Part shown: one piece after another, positions 34,030 to 44,319 of the stretch
Layout of the letters: each line of letters opens with the position of its first letter
Numbering within the stretch: the first letter of the stretch is position 1
Origin: Omphiscola glabra
Lineage: Eukaryota > Mollusca > Gastropoda > Lymnaeidae
Assembly (NCBI GenBank): GCA_964017045.1
Contig: OZ024796.1
Location: 19,367,510 to 19,431,509, forward strand
DNA: 64,000 bases
Direction: 5' to 3'
Program-made: the position numbers and the translations under genes
Notes under the pieces: model-generated
What the model saw: only the letters and a program-made list of their open reading frames with translations
What the model was told of the DNA's origin: nothing
The model's database searches: none

Positions 34030-35080
34030 CTGTTTTTGGGACCGAGCTATTGCTCCTTTATGGTCCCGGCAAGCACTGTACAGGCATCCCGCACCTGCTG
34101 AACATCACCGTCAGGCTTTCTGCTTGGATGTCTGCGGTGTTCCGAGCCCCTCCACTCGTTAGTATTGGGCACTCGGCTAGAAAGTCCACCACTGTCTCCA
34201 ACTGTCCACAGTGACGGCTACTCGGGTTCCCAAGAAGAGTTAATCTGTTCAACTAACTTCGAGTAGGACAATGGTCTGTTTTTATCTGGACTATAGGGCT
34301 CTGGTTCTTGCGTTTTAAACGCCACTACTGATTTCCATTTCTGTTGGGTGGCGGCATTTTTCGGTAAAGTTTACGGGCTGTCTCGCCATTTTCTCAATTC
34401 TTTAACCACTCCTCTCGGATGACGTCTTTCAACAAGGCCTTGATCACCAGATGGGTCATTGGCCACTTTGGTGGTGGCTGGTCAGACCTTTGCCTTGCCA
34501 GATTGTCAGCTGTATCGTTTTGAGGTAATGCCGCGTGTACCCTGATCCACTGAAGTACCGCTTTGCCTGAGGGACTTGGGTAGGGCAGGTTGGGGCATTC
34601 CCCCCCCCCCCCGAATTCACAGGTTTTATTCAAATTGGTACGCACTGTGGCGCCTCCAGTAATAAACAACTTAACAAGCCGACCAAGTTTTGGTTTGGCC
34701 ACCCGCCCCTGAGAAAACCTGAAATGACGCTCCTGCTTTGCCATCATAAAACGGTATGCTTTGAATGTCTAGGTGCGCCTAATGAGCCCCTTCTCACGGC
34801 TTCAAGAGCAAGTTGAGGGGCAGTAAACACTACGATTGTTGGAAGTAGTGTTTTTTTCCTCACTTATCTGCGGCGCACTTGTTTCAGGACCAATAGAATT
34901 ACTTCGATTTCTGCATCGATAATTGTTATAATCTCCGAGTCGGCTTCGAAATATCCTTTGTTGGAGGTGCCACATTTGGGTACTGGATGAGTGCGCCGTA
35001 TCCAGCTTTTTTTTTCGATAGATAAATAAGAGCCGTCTGCGTGGTCGTGCACCACATAATTCTCATTCACCTGGATTGTC
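34030..35080 (-). mobile_element. decayed RNase H-containing LINE C-terminus
   Basis: Reading right to left: VVHDHADGSYLS near 35020-35055 keeps the RNase H DGS motif. IDAEIEVILLV near 34880-34915 is the second acidic helix. LQWIRVHAALPQNDTADNLA near 34490-34550 is the final RNase H motif (LQWIPxHxGxPGNxxADxLA). It continues to KALLKDVIREEW. RHCGQLETVVDFLAECP near 34145-34200 is the usual CG..ETxxHxLxxCP terminal motif. Frames shift between these parts and a 13-G run (plus-strand C13 at 34600-34612) sits inside, so it is inactive. This domain order is typical of I/jockey-type LINEs that retain RNase H. Confidence 0.8.
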
Positions 35081-35227
35081 CTTAGCGTTGCCTCTCTTTG
35101 CGTATTTCAAGGGCTCAACTTTGAAACTGTCAAATTAGCCAGTGTCAGACGCACATCAGGTGGTTTTTAGCATTTGTGCGGTGATCTCTAGTGAGGGTCT
35201 TTTTAGCCTTGTCCTATTTACCCAAAG

Positions 35228-35502
35228 GAAATGTGTCTGTTAGTTCTTAAAGGTAGAAATATGTCTCTTAGTTCTTAAAGGCGGGAATGTTTCTGTTGGT
35301 TCTCAAAGGTGAAAATCTGTCTGTTAGTTCTTAAAGGTGGAAATTGTCTGTTAGTTCTTAAAGGTGGGAATGTGTCTGTTAGTTCTTGAAGGCGTGAATG
35401 TATATGTTGCCTGTTGTGGGTGGAAATGTGTCTGTTGATTCTTAAAGGTGGGAATTTTGTCTGTTTGTTTTTGAATTTGGTTATGTGTCTGTTGTTCTTG
35501 AA
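35228..35502. repeat. 28-bp minisatellite, left part, about 10 copies
   Basis: Units TTAGTTCTTAAAGGTGGGAA plus TGTGTCTG. Interrupted at 35503 by a LINE insertion and resuming at 35878. Confidence 0.92.
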
Positions 35503-35872
35503 GGTAGGCTCTCCATGTTGTACAAGATCAATAATGGGCTGGTCCACTGCTTCAGTATCAAACAGAAACTCGTCAATCTCCCCCCTAGACAGCGAAGAGG
35601 CCACGACAAACAATTTCGACTTTTAAAAAACAATAACTCAGTACAGGAGCTCCACATTCCTTCCAAAGACAATAAAGGAATGGAACAATCTTCCAAAAAC
35701 AACAGTTGCGGCGACTACACCTGACACATTTGCGGCTCTTGCCTCCTGTCTTGCAACCAGTGAATTATCCCCTTAAAAAAACACGCACATTAACATCGCG
35801 AACCCCTCTGAACCATATGAGCCATAATGATCAATGCATTGATCGTGGGCCCTGAAAGCATAGAAGAAGAAG
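35503..35872 (+). mobile_element. LINE C-terminal fragment inserted in a minisatellite
   Basis: GRLSMLYKINNGLVHCFSIK is followed by RQRRGHDKQF. After a +1 shift near 35641 comes STFLPKTIKEWNNLPKTTVA, then TPDTFAALASCLATSELSP and a stop at 35774-35776. This is the R-RRGHD...F-P-WN-LP...DTF terminus common in jockey/CR1-type LINEs. The 3' tail ends with AGCATAGAAGAAGAAGAAG. The same terminus is at 29890-29990. The element lies inside the 28-bp array, whose units continue on both sides with only about 3-4 shared bases (GGT) at the joins. Confidence 0.82.
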
Positions 35873-35877
35873 AAGAG

Positions 35878-36100
35878 GTCGGAATGTGTATGTTGTTTTT
35901 TTTAAGGTTGGGAAAGTGTATGTTGGTTCTTGAAGGTGGGAATGTGTCTGATGGTTCTTAAAGATGGGAATTTGTCTGTTTGTTCTTGAATATGTTTATG
36001 TCTGTTGGTTCTTGAAGGTCGGAATGTATCTGTTGGTTCTTGAAGGTTGGGAAAGTGTATGTTGGTTCTTGAAGGTGGGAATGTGTCTGATGGTTCTTGT
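35878..36100. repeat. 28-bp minisatellite, right part, about 8 copies
   Basis: Units GTTGGTTCTTGAAGGTGGGA plus ATGTGTCT, continuing the array at 35228-35502. Confidence 0.9.
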
Positions 36101-36944
36101 GCATTATTTGGCAATTGCGAGAAGAAAATTGTTTATTGGAACTCAAAAGTTTTTTTTTTGCCGAAATGCCATCACATCAATGAACATATTGAAGACAAGC
36201 TGCATTGTCACCAGTGTTAATTTTGTAGAGAATACCTTGGTTTCATCTTACAATCTGTTATATAATTTTTGTCACAAGTGTTTTGGTCCATATTACAGAA
36301 AAATCTAATTTACAAAGTATTTGCTATTTGTAAGTTACAATTAAGTTCGCTACTTCTCACCTCAGCCCAAACTTTGACAACAAGTGAGCCCCCAGACAGT
36401 AGTATCGTATAGTAAAATTCACACAATTGTAGCACGTGACTGAAGTGTTGAAGGCTAGTAGGGATATTCCTTTTTTTAAATTTTTGTCAGTAATTCGTGG
36501 AACTGACGATGACTGATACCATGCGATCGAGCAAAATTCACTGATTAAACCAGAGTAATGTCGCAGGCTGGATGTCGCCCGCGGGCCGTAGTTTGCCGTC
36601 CTCTTGTGGCAGACATATCATTCTTCCCTATGTTTTTATATGTTCGGATGGCACGTGTACTGTAAAGACTAGTTCATGGAAGAATGTAACGGGGGAAAAT
36701 AGGCTGATCGGTTTGGGATCTTTTTGCCCGTTGAAGCCAGCTCAGATATTTCCAGTTGTCTGCCCTTCTAATTATTTCCCCCTGACCTAAGAAAATTCGG
36801 TTTTACACTGGAGTTCACTAAAACAGCGAGGATATAACTCTCATCTTGTGTGCACCAAGATGAACAATAAATTGTCTGCATTTAGCTTTTCCTTGGGGCT
36901 CCTGAATGTGATTATAATGTCGTCATCAAAAAACATCGCTTGAC
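36101..36944. other. unique stretch with a hAT-like terminus
   Basis: Mostly single-copy. At 36571-36606 the minus strand reads ACGGCAAACTACGGCCCGCG, very like the end of a widespread hAT family (GTCGGCAAACTACGGCCCG). No partner terminus or target duplication was found, so it is a fragment. A 72-codon plus frame at 36572-36790 starts within it and is not recognisable. Confidence 0.45.
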
Positions 36945-37335
36945 TGAGTTGTGTCGTTAGAGACAAGTGGATGCTTAAAAAGGATTGGTCATTTAAAAGT
37001 TGTGTCATAAGAGACTTTTGGATACTTAAAAAAGGAATAGTCACTTACATTTCGTGTCATTAGAGACTTTTGGATGCTTAAAAAAGGAATGGTCACTTAA
37101 AAGTTGTGTCATTTAAGACTTTTTGATGCTTAAAAAAGGAATGGTCACTTAAAAGTTGTGTCATTAGAGACTTTTGGATGCTTAAAAAAGGAATGTTCAC
37201 TTAAACGTTGTGTCATTAGAGACTTTTGGATGCTTAAAAAAGGAATGGTCACTTAAAAGTTGTGTCATTAGAGACTTTTGGATGCTTAAAAAAGGAATGG
37301 TCACTTAAAAGTTGTGTCATTAGAGACTTGTGGGA
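36945..37335. repeat. 52-bp minisatellite, about 7 copies
   Basis: Units contain CACTTAAAAGTTGTGTCATT and AGAGACTTTTGGATGCTTAA at 52 bp, with little divergence apart from the first copies. Confidence 0.95.
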
Positions 37336-37434
37336 GCTTAACTCAGAAATATTATTTGTTGAGTAGGTGAGCTAAATTTGAGCTTTATCGAAGCTTGCAT
37401 GATGAGAATATAATACAACGATCAGTACAATTCC

Positions 37435-37715
37435 TAGTCAAATAATATAAGTCCATGATCACTCCGTAATCCAGCCAAATGAAATAGGATAACTATCACT
37501 AGACAATCTAGTCAAATGATGTAAAACAACAATCACTCCATCACCCAGTCAAAAGAAATAGGACGAAAATCACTACACAATCTAATCAAATGATGTAAAA
37601 CAACAATCACTCCACCATCCAGTCAACAGAAATAGGACAGCAATCACTACACAATCTAGTCAAATGATGTAAAACAACAATTTTTATACAATCCAGTCAA
37701 CTTAAATATGACAAC
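37435..37715. repeat. 37/74-bp nested tandem, about 3.7 copies
   Basis: A 74-bp unit made of two diverged 37-bp halves: CAATCACTCCATCACCCAGT with AGAAATAGGAC, and ATCACTACACAATCTAGTCA with ATGATGTAAAAC. First a dimer formed, then the dimer was amplified. Confidence 0.88.
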
Positions 37716-37904
37716 CTAAAAATAAAATGTTAGTCCTAAGCTGTCAATTCTTATATATTATGACTACACTATTCAGACATCCACCATGGTCTTCAAACAT
37801 TATCCCATTTAGGATCCAGATCCCTAGGGGATCAATGCACGAGAATATATTCCAAGTTAATGGTCTGCTATTTTGAATCATCGTTGAAATTTTTGTCGAC
37901 ATTT

Positions 37905-38105
37905 GATGATGTGTTGGTTACCCTCTACTCTCCACTTTGAGATTAGATAATGTAATGTTTACTCTCTACTCTGTACTGTGACATTAGATGGTGTATTTAC
38001 CCTATACTCTCCACTATGACTTTAGATGATGTAATGTTTACCCTCTACTCTGCACTGTGACATTAGATGATGTATTGTTTACCCTCTACTCTGCACTATT
38101 CAGAT
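37905..38105. repeat. 41-bp minisatellite, 5 copies
   Basis: Units GATGTATTGTTTACCCTCTA plus CTCTGCACTGTGACATTAGAT. Confidence 0.92.
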
Positions 38106-38261
38106 GTTTGAATTAAATTTTAAATTCAATCAACATATATCAACATCTATGAACATCTGTTAATAAATAATAACACCTATCAACATTTTGACCTTTTGTC
38201 AATATCTCCTAACTAAATCATCAATCTTTGTTTCGTCTTCCAAATTTCTCTAAATCTTGGC

Positions 38262-38370
38262 TACTCTCTCTCTCTCTCTCTTTCCCTCTTTCTCTCTCTT
38301 CAATCCTCTATATTTCTCTCCCTGTCTCTATCCATCTTTCTCTCCGTCTCTCTCTCCTTCTCTCACCTCT
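38262..38370. repeat. CT-rich microsatellite
   Basis: (CT)n with TCTTTC and CCTTCT interruptions, a polypyrimidine tract. Confidence 0.93.
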
Positions 38371-38374
38371 CTCA

Positions 38375-38438
38375 TCCGCTTAAACCTAATACCACCTAGA
38401 CTATGTTACCATCCCTTTAAACTTAATACCACCTAGAC
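38375..38438. repeat. ~37-bp minisatellite, left part
   Basis: Units CTTTAAACTTAATACCACCT plus AGAC. Interrupted by the SPIN-like element and resumed at 38625. Confidence 0.88.
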
Positions 38439-38624
38439 CAGCGGTTCTCAACCTGTGGGTCACGACCCCCTTGGGGGTCGAACGACCCTTTCACAGGTGT
38501 CGCCTGAAGACCATCGGAAAACACACATACCTTACAGTTAGGAAAATAATTTTGTCAATGGGGTCGCCACAACATAAGAAAATATATTAAAGTGCCACGG
38601 CTTTAGAAAGGTTAAGAACCACTG
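38439..38624 (+). mobile_element. SPIN-like hAT miniature transposon
   Basis: Terminal inverted repeats CAGCGGTTCTCAACC and, at the right end read inverted, CAGTGGTTCTTAACC. Internal text TGGGTCACGACCCCCTTGGG, GAACGACCCTTTCACAGG and AAGACCATCGGAAAACACA follows the sequence I know for SPIN-family hAT elements. The 8-bp flanks ACCTAGAC and ACCTATCC agree at six of eight positions, as expected for an old hAT duplication. At 186 bp it is non-autonomous, without transposase. It sits inside a 37-bp minisatellite. Confidence 0.85.
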
Positions 38625-38795
38625 ACCTATCCCATTAAACCTAATGCCACCTAGACGGTAATACCATTCTTTTAAACCTAATGCCACATATACCGTGATA
38701 CACCCTTTAAACGTAATACCATCTAGACGGGGATACCATCCCTTTGAACTTAATGCCACCTAGACTGTGATATCGAACCCTTTAACACATAATGG
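38625..38795. repeat. ~37-bp minisatellite, right part, about 4.5 copies
   Basis: Units CTTTAAACCTAATGCCACCT plus AGACGGTGATACCAT, diverged. Continues 38375-38438. Confidence 0.88.
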
Positions 38796-38879
38796 ATCGA
38801 ATTCCCCAGTGACAATCGGACTGGTCCAATGATAGGGTCATTGAGTAAACATGCCCAACTAAGAGTGTTTTCATAGGTC

Positions 38880-39295
38880 AAGTTTATATCATAATGGTGT
38901 GACAGACGATTGTATCATGATGTTGTGACAGACGATTATATCATGATGTTGTGACAGACGATTATATCATGATGTTGTGACAGACTAATATATCATGATG
39001 TTGTGACAGACGATTATATCATGATGTTGTGACAGACTATTATATCATGATGTTGTGACATATGATTATATTATAATGTTGTGACATATGATTATATTAT
39101 AATGTTATGACAAACGATTATATCATAATGTTGTGACATATTATATTATAATGTTATGACAGACCATTATATTATAATGTTGTGACATATGATTATATTA
39201 TAATGTTATAAAAGACTATTATATCATAATGTTGTGACATATGATTATATTATAATGTTATGACAGACGATTATATCATAATGTTGTGATAACCA
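38880..39295. repeat. 26-bp minisatellite, about 16 copies
   Basis: Units TATCATGATGTTGTGACAGA plus CGATTA. The left half is uniform, the right half mixes TATGATTATATTATAATG. Confidence 0.95.
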
Positions 39296-39354
39296 AGAGC
39301 TACACAATAGTGCGAATGAAGATGAAGACGGGAGGTCAAATCATCAACTATCCT

Positions 39355-40690
39355 CAAATTGAGCCCCAGGAAAAAAGAAAGAGGCCCCGTACCGACAAAA
39401 CGTCTGGCAGAGTTATTTGAGTCGATACGGAAAGATGGTACTGCCCATCAGCAAGTTGAGGATGCACTTATAATACGCATATATAAGAGAAAGGCAGTCG
39501 CCAAACTCATTACAACTCTCGAGACATTTCTCTCCTTTCCATAGCTGGGAAGATCTTGGCCGGAGTTACAACTACATCTTGAACAGAGACACATCTTCCT
39601 AAAAGGCAATGTGAATCCCGTTCAGGTTGGGGCACAGCTGATATGATATTTGCAGCAAGCTAGCTCCAGGGAGAATGTCAAGTGCAACACAGCGACCTGT
39701 TCTGACCAAAGGATTTGACTGTCGATAACGATGGCCTGTGGAAGATAATGGAGAAGTTGGGCTGCCAGAGTAGATTTATTACAACCGTTCGAGAACTCGA
39801 TGATGGTATGATGGCCAGAATGATGGATTCTGTAGATGAGGTTGGGCCTTTTCCTGAAACTAATGGCGTAACACAAGGCTGTGTTCTAGCCCCAACACTT
39901 TTAGGATGGTATTCTCAGAAATGCTGACTGATGATTGTCTTGACAATAATAACGGCATTTCCATAAGATGCATGAAACAGACCGGGGGGGGGGGGGGCTA
40001 TTTAATTTTACGAAACTGCAAGCTATGAAGAAAGTTAAAGAAACGGTTCTTCGATACCTCTTGTTTGCTGAAGACTGGCCAAAATGCAACCTAAGAACTC
40101 AAAATGCGGTAAATTCTTGATCGCTTTTGTAAAGCCTGCGACAACTACGACCTCACCACCAATACGAAAAAAAAAGCCCAGAGATCTTGCTCTAGCCAGC
40201 TCCAGGGAAAACTTACAAAGAACCTAAAATATCAGTGAAGGGGCAGAATCTCCAGGTAGTGGACAGAAGAAGCATCTTCTTCAGATCTGTGGCAATAGAT
40301 GATGAGCTCAATAACCGAATTTCCTATCAAATGTTTCTTTTGGAAGGATCTGCAAGAGTTTTTGGGAGCGAAAGGGTCTCAGTCGTGTCACTAAGCTGAA
40401 AGTATATATAAGGCAATCGTCTTAACATATATCCTATATGCTTGCCAGTCGTGGACAGTGTACAGCGGACATGATAGACAGCTAAACCAACTCCACCTAC
40501 GCTGTCACGCAAACCTCTTGCCATAATGTGGCAGGACAGAGTCCCTGATACAGAGGTCCTATAACGTCATGATTTTATCAGCATCCACACGCTTCTATAA
40601 AAGGACAAGCCAAGTGGGAAGGGCATATGGCAAGAAACAGACTTCCCAAACGACAAATGTTCGATGAGCTCTCCAGTGGGAAACGCTCAG
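39355..40690 (+). mobile_element. long decayed LINE reverse transcriptase
   Basis: About 1.3 kb of a plus-strand LINE polyprotein can be followed through several frames. RLAELFESIRKDGTAHQQVE is at 39398-39457. DNDGLWKIMEKLGC is at about 39724-39765. TNGVTQGCVLAPTLL at 39861-39905 is the conserved NGVxQGCVLAPTLF motif. LLFAEDW at 40058-40078 is where FADD would be, with the first Asp changed to Glu. YILYACQSWTVYSGHDRQLN is at about 40429-40488, followed by AYGKKQTSQT and SSGKR near 40630-40685. Stops, shifts and a G14 run (39984-39997) interrupt it, and the altered catalytic box confirms that it is dead. Upstream endonuclease sequence is not visible. Confidence 0.8.
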
Positions 40691-40734
40691 TTGGTGGAGC
40701 GAATAGTTATAGTATAGAATGAAATAGTAAAATA

Positions 40735-40860
40735 ATGTATGTTGAAGCTTGAATCAAAAGACAGGACAATAGGATGTGAACGTTTCGGCTTAGAGTCTTC
40801 TTCAGCGAACAAGACAAATAGAAGTACGACAAGAAACAAACGAAAAAAACCCTCTTCAAG
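40735..40860 (-). mobile_element. hammerhead-like repeat end, copy 1
   Basis: On the minus strand CTGAAGA (40799-40805), a short self-complementary segment and GCCGAAAC (40782-40789) have the order of a hammerhead ribozyme core (CTGATGA, stem II, GAAAC), with one base changed in the first box. The flanks share AGACAGGACAA and AGAAGTAC(A/G)AC words with 52545-52640. Such cores mark the terminal repeats of Penelope-like elements and retrozymes. No coding remains. Confidence 0.5.
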
Positions 40861-41025
40861 TACTGTCTAAAGGCTTCATTGATATCCACAGACATTGACC
40901 TTGATTCGTGAGAGACACTTGCTATGGATTGTACAAGTTGGCGTGGCAGACTCGCTGTCGGAGCACAATCCACAGAGAGTAAACGCGCCGCTCACGCCCA
41001 AAGTAAGCACACGGCAAGGAAAAGC

Positions 41026-41305
41026 AGATATGACTCAAATCCAGCTACGACCCAAAGTTACGTGTCTTCCACGTGCAGGAAGGCTTTCCAGGAACAATTA
41101 TGACTCAAATCCAGCTACGACCAAAAGTTACGTGTTTTCCACGTGCGGGAAGGCTTTCCAGGAACAGATATGACTCAAATCCAGCTACGACCAAACGTTA
41201 CGTGTCGTCCACATGCGGGAAGGCTTTCCAGGAACAGATATGACTCAAATCCAGCTACGACCAAAAATTACGTGTCTTCAACGTGCTGGAAAGCTTTCCC
41301 AGATA
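41026..41305. repeat. 70-bp minisatellite, 4 copies
   Basis: Units contain AGATATGACTCAAATCCAGC and GGAAGGCTTTCCAGGAACA at 70 bp. A TGCGGGAAGGCTTTC stretch can be read as Cys-Gly-Lys-Ala-Phe, recalling a zinc-finger linker, but there are no paired cysteines or histidines. Confidence 0.94.
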
Positions 41306-41689
41306 GGACTGGCAAGAATCCTGTGCACTCACCGTGGAAAATAGACGTGGTCATATTCGCATGCGAAGGACGAACTACAACAATGTTGTGACGGGCGAGA
41401 ATTTCACAATGTTGATACAGAGAAACCATGGTGCAGTATGACTGGGATTTACACAAGAAAATCTTGTTAACAGGATGCTGGTGATAGTGATTAAATATAT
41501 TATAAACTGGAACACTTAAATACCCCATTAATCGGAGAACTTATGATAGGAATAAGGCATAGATAAATGCTCTTAAATTTGAGCACACAATTCTCCTTAT
41601 GTTCAAAAAATCATAACTTATATCGCATATTCCAACTTTAAAGACGTACGAATTATTTTATAGTCAAAATTAGTGTATGCAGTTGTAAA
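41306..41689. other. unique stretch
   Basis: Single-copy sequence between arrays. Short frames are extensions of array frames. Confidence 0.45.
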
Positions 41690-42030
41690 AGGTTAAAAAA
41701 TCCAGAGGTAAAAGGTTACTGCATCCCGTAATCCCGGTGTAAAAATGTTACTGCATCCTGATGCAAAACGTTTACTATATCCTGGTGTAAAAATGTTACT
41801 GTATCCTGATGTAAAAAGCTACTGTATCCTGATGTAAAAATGTTACTGTATTCTGATGTAAAATGTTACTTTATCCTGATGTAAAAATGTTACTGTATCC
41901 CGATGTAAAATGTTACTTTATCCTGATGTAAAAATGTTACTGTATCCCGATGTAAAATGTTACTTTATCCTGATGTAAAAATGTTACTGTATCCCGATGT
42001 AAAAGGCTACCTTATTCCAGCGTTAAAAAA
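41690..42030. repeat. 23/24-bp minisatellite, about 14 copies
   Basis: Units GTAAAAATGTTACTGTATCC plus TGAT. Two alternating types (TGTAAAAATG...GTATCC and TGTAAAATG...TTTATCC) form a 47-bp higher-order pair in the right half. Confidence 0.94.
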
Positions 42031-42294
42031 TGCGTTGCATGCCCCACATTAACGGAAGACAACTTTCTCTGTATATTCAATATTTGCCCGTTAATCATCA
42101 GATGCTGGGAAGCGGGCAAAGAATGAGAGCACATAAGAGGGGTGGGGGCATAGAGGGAGTGGAGGGGGCATGGAGGGGGATGGAGGGAGCTGGAGAGTGG
42201 ATTACAATAAGATATGACAGTTGACTTGAGAAGCGAGTCTGTTTTCTATAAACGTTTACGTCTGTGCAGTAATGGTTACCATTGAAATGTTGCA

Positions 42295-42985
42295 AGCTCG
42301 GTATAGGGCAGCATAACACAACGTCTCTTTTCATTAGTGTCCTTAGGGTAGCACCACACAATATCTCTTTTCTTTAGTGTCCTTAGGGTAGCATCACACA
42401 ATGTCTCTTTTCTTTAGTGTCCTTAGGGTAGCATCACACAATATCTCTTTTTATTAGTGTCCTTAGGGTAGCATCACACAATATCTCTTTTCTTTAGTGT
42501 CCTTAGGGTAGCATCACACAATATCTCTTTCCGTTTTTGGCCTTAGGGTAGCATCACACAATGTCTCTTTTCTTTAGTGTCCTTAGGGTAGCATCACACA
42601 ATGTCTCTTTCCGTTTTTGGCCTTAGGGTAGCATCACACAATGTCTCTTTTCTTTAGTGGCCTTAGGGTAGCATCACACAATGTCTCTTTTCTTTAGTGG
42701 CCTTAGGGTAGCATTACACAATTTCTCTTTTCGTTAGTGGCCTTAGGGTAGCATCACACAATGTCTCTTTCCGTTTTTGGCCTTAGGGTAGCATCACACA
42801 ATGTCTCTTTTCTTTAGTGGCCTTAGGGTAGCATCACACAATGTCTCTTTTCGTTTGTGGCCTTAGGGTAGCATCACACAATGTCTCTTTTCGTTAGTGT
42901 CCTTATAGTAGCTTCACCCAATGTCTCTTTTCTTTAGTGGCCTTAGGGTAGCATCACACAATGTCTCTTTTCGTAGCTTCACCCA
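42295..42985. repeat. 40-bp minisatellite, about 17 copies, no indels
   Basis: Units CCTTAGGGTAGCATCACACA plus ATGTCTCTTTTCTTTAGTG. Exactly 40 bp throughout, with only substitutions, clustered in the TTTTCTTTAG segment. TTAGGG inside the unit is a coincidence with the telomere word. Confidence 0.97.
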
Positions 42986-43648
42986 AGGTGTTTTTTTTTC
43001 AAAAAGTTTCCTTTAGATATTCTTACAATCCCTGGGGTCGTTCTGTTTAGCGAACTCTGACTCTATTAGATATTCTTACATATATTGCGTAGGCGATGTT
43101 ATTTGGCGACCACTTGATTGTCCAAATAGCGCAACTGAGTTCCATCCTATAGTTGTAACACTTCTATAGCTTGGGTGTCTGTACTACATTCTGTATTCTT
43201 AAATCAAGATTTCTAGTTTATCATATTCAATTAAATCAGGAAGATGGGTTTTCTTCTATTCTTTTGTTTATTTTGTTACGGTCTAGTCACCTGGAATTTC
43301 ATATCCTGTAATGGATAAACTCGGCAGGCATTCGGAAAATAAATGAGATCGAGTGACGTCACTGGTAACTCTATATTATTGGATTAATTAACTTGACCAC
43401 TGGACATGCCGAATTTGGATCTAGCTACTAGGGTTTTCTATCGATTATACTCTCTGTGTCCCGGCATCCCGTTACGACGTTAACGGTTTCTAAAGTAGAC
43501 AAAATAGTGAAATATAATAATGGGCCGACTTTCTGTGCGTTGCAATGCTATAGTAGAGGGTAACATAGGCAGACATGTAAAGAAGGATGCTTAGACAGAC
43601 TTTCTCTTGGGTGATTTATTAAATTTTTGGAAACAAGCTTTATTTTAT
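42986..43648. other. unique stretch
   Basis: Contains one diverged duplicate pair (TTAGATATTCTTACA at about 43013 and 43067). Otherwise single-copy with nothing recognised. Confidence 0.45.
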
Positions 43649-43875
43649 GGCTGCGGCTATTCGTAACTGAGTACCAGCAATGAGCGGTTGGGACGGCTGC
43701 GGCTATTCGTACCCGAGTACCAGAAGTGAGAAGTTGGGATGGCTGCGGCTATTCGTACCCGAGTACCAGCAGTGAGAGGTTGGGACGGCTGCGGCTATTC
43801 GTACCCGAGTACCAGAATGGAGAAGTTGGGATGGCTGCGAATATTCGTACCCGGGTACAAGAAGTGAGACGTTTT
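43649..43875. repeat. 46-bp minisatellite, 5 copies
   Basis: Units GGCTGCGGCTATTCGTACCC plus GAGTACCAGCAGTGAGA at 46 bp. Confidence 0.95.
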
Positions 43876-43910
43876 AGGTATCATACGTCTAAATAAATAA
43901 TATGTACATT

Positions 43911-44074
43911 CAGAGGCGTAACAACGGCTTGGCATTGTGGCAGTTGCCAAGGGCGCCGGCCTGCGCCAGTTCAAAAGGGCGCCGCTAAATCTCTAATTTT
44001 TAAATTTTTATTTAAATATCAAGGGCGCCAAAAATAAATTAGCCAAGGGCGTCAAAAACCCAGTTACGCCTCTG
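43911..44074. mobile_element. hAT-type MITE with perfect TIRs and TSD
   Basis: Starts CAGAGGCGTAAC and ends GTTACGCCTCTG, a perfect 12-bp inverted repeat. It is flanked by perfect 8-bp direct repeats TGTACATT at 43903-43910 and 44075-44082. Eight-base duplications and CAG...CTG ends define hAT elements. At 164 bp it carries no transposase. Internal GGGCGCC words repeat. The intact duplication points to a fairly recent insertion. Confidence 0.93.
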
Positions 44075-44082
44075 TGTACATT

Positions 44083-44319
44083 TAATTTATACAAATTTAA
44101 ATGCTTTTGGGTTTTCTTTCTGATGAAGACATATGCTGAAATGCTTTCATTTGTATTTTGTAAAACTCATCACTAAAGCTGAGTATATATTGTTTTATTT
44201 ACATACAAATTGTGACTAATTAATTTAATCCAATCAACCATTAAGTTTATGTATGGCCTCATTAATTTATTTTTAAAAAAAACAAATCCTGGTATATATA
44301 TGCCCCAACAGCAAGGCCA
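44083..44319. other. AT-rich unique stretch
   Basis: No recognised feature. It provides the flank between the MITE and the 33-bp array. Confidence 0.5.

Noticed and set aside
41026..41305. C2H2 zinc-finger remnant (Cys-Gly-Lys-Ala-Phe)
   Set aside because: No second cysteine or histidine pair at the right spacing. The phrase comes from a 70-bp repeat unit.
42295..42985. Interstitial telomere repeat because of TTAGGG
   Set aside because: The hexamer occurs once per 40-bp unit and is never in tandem with itself.
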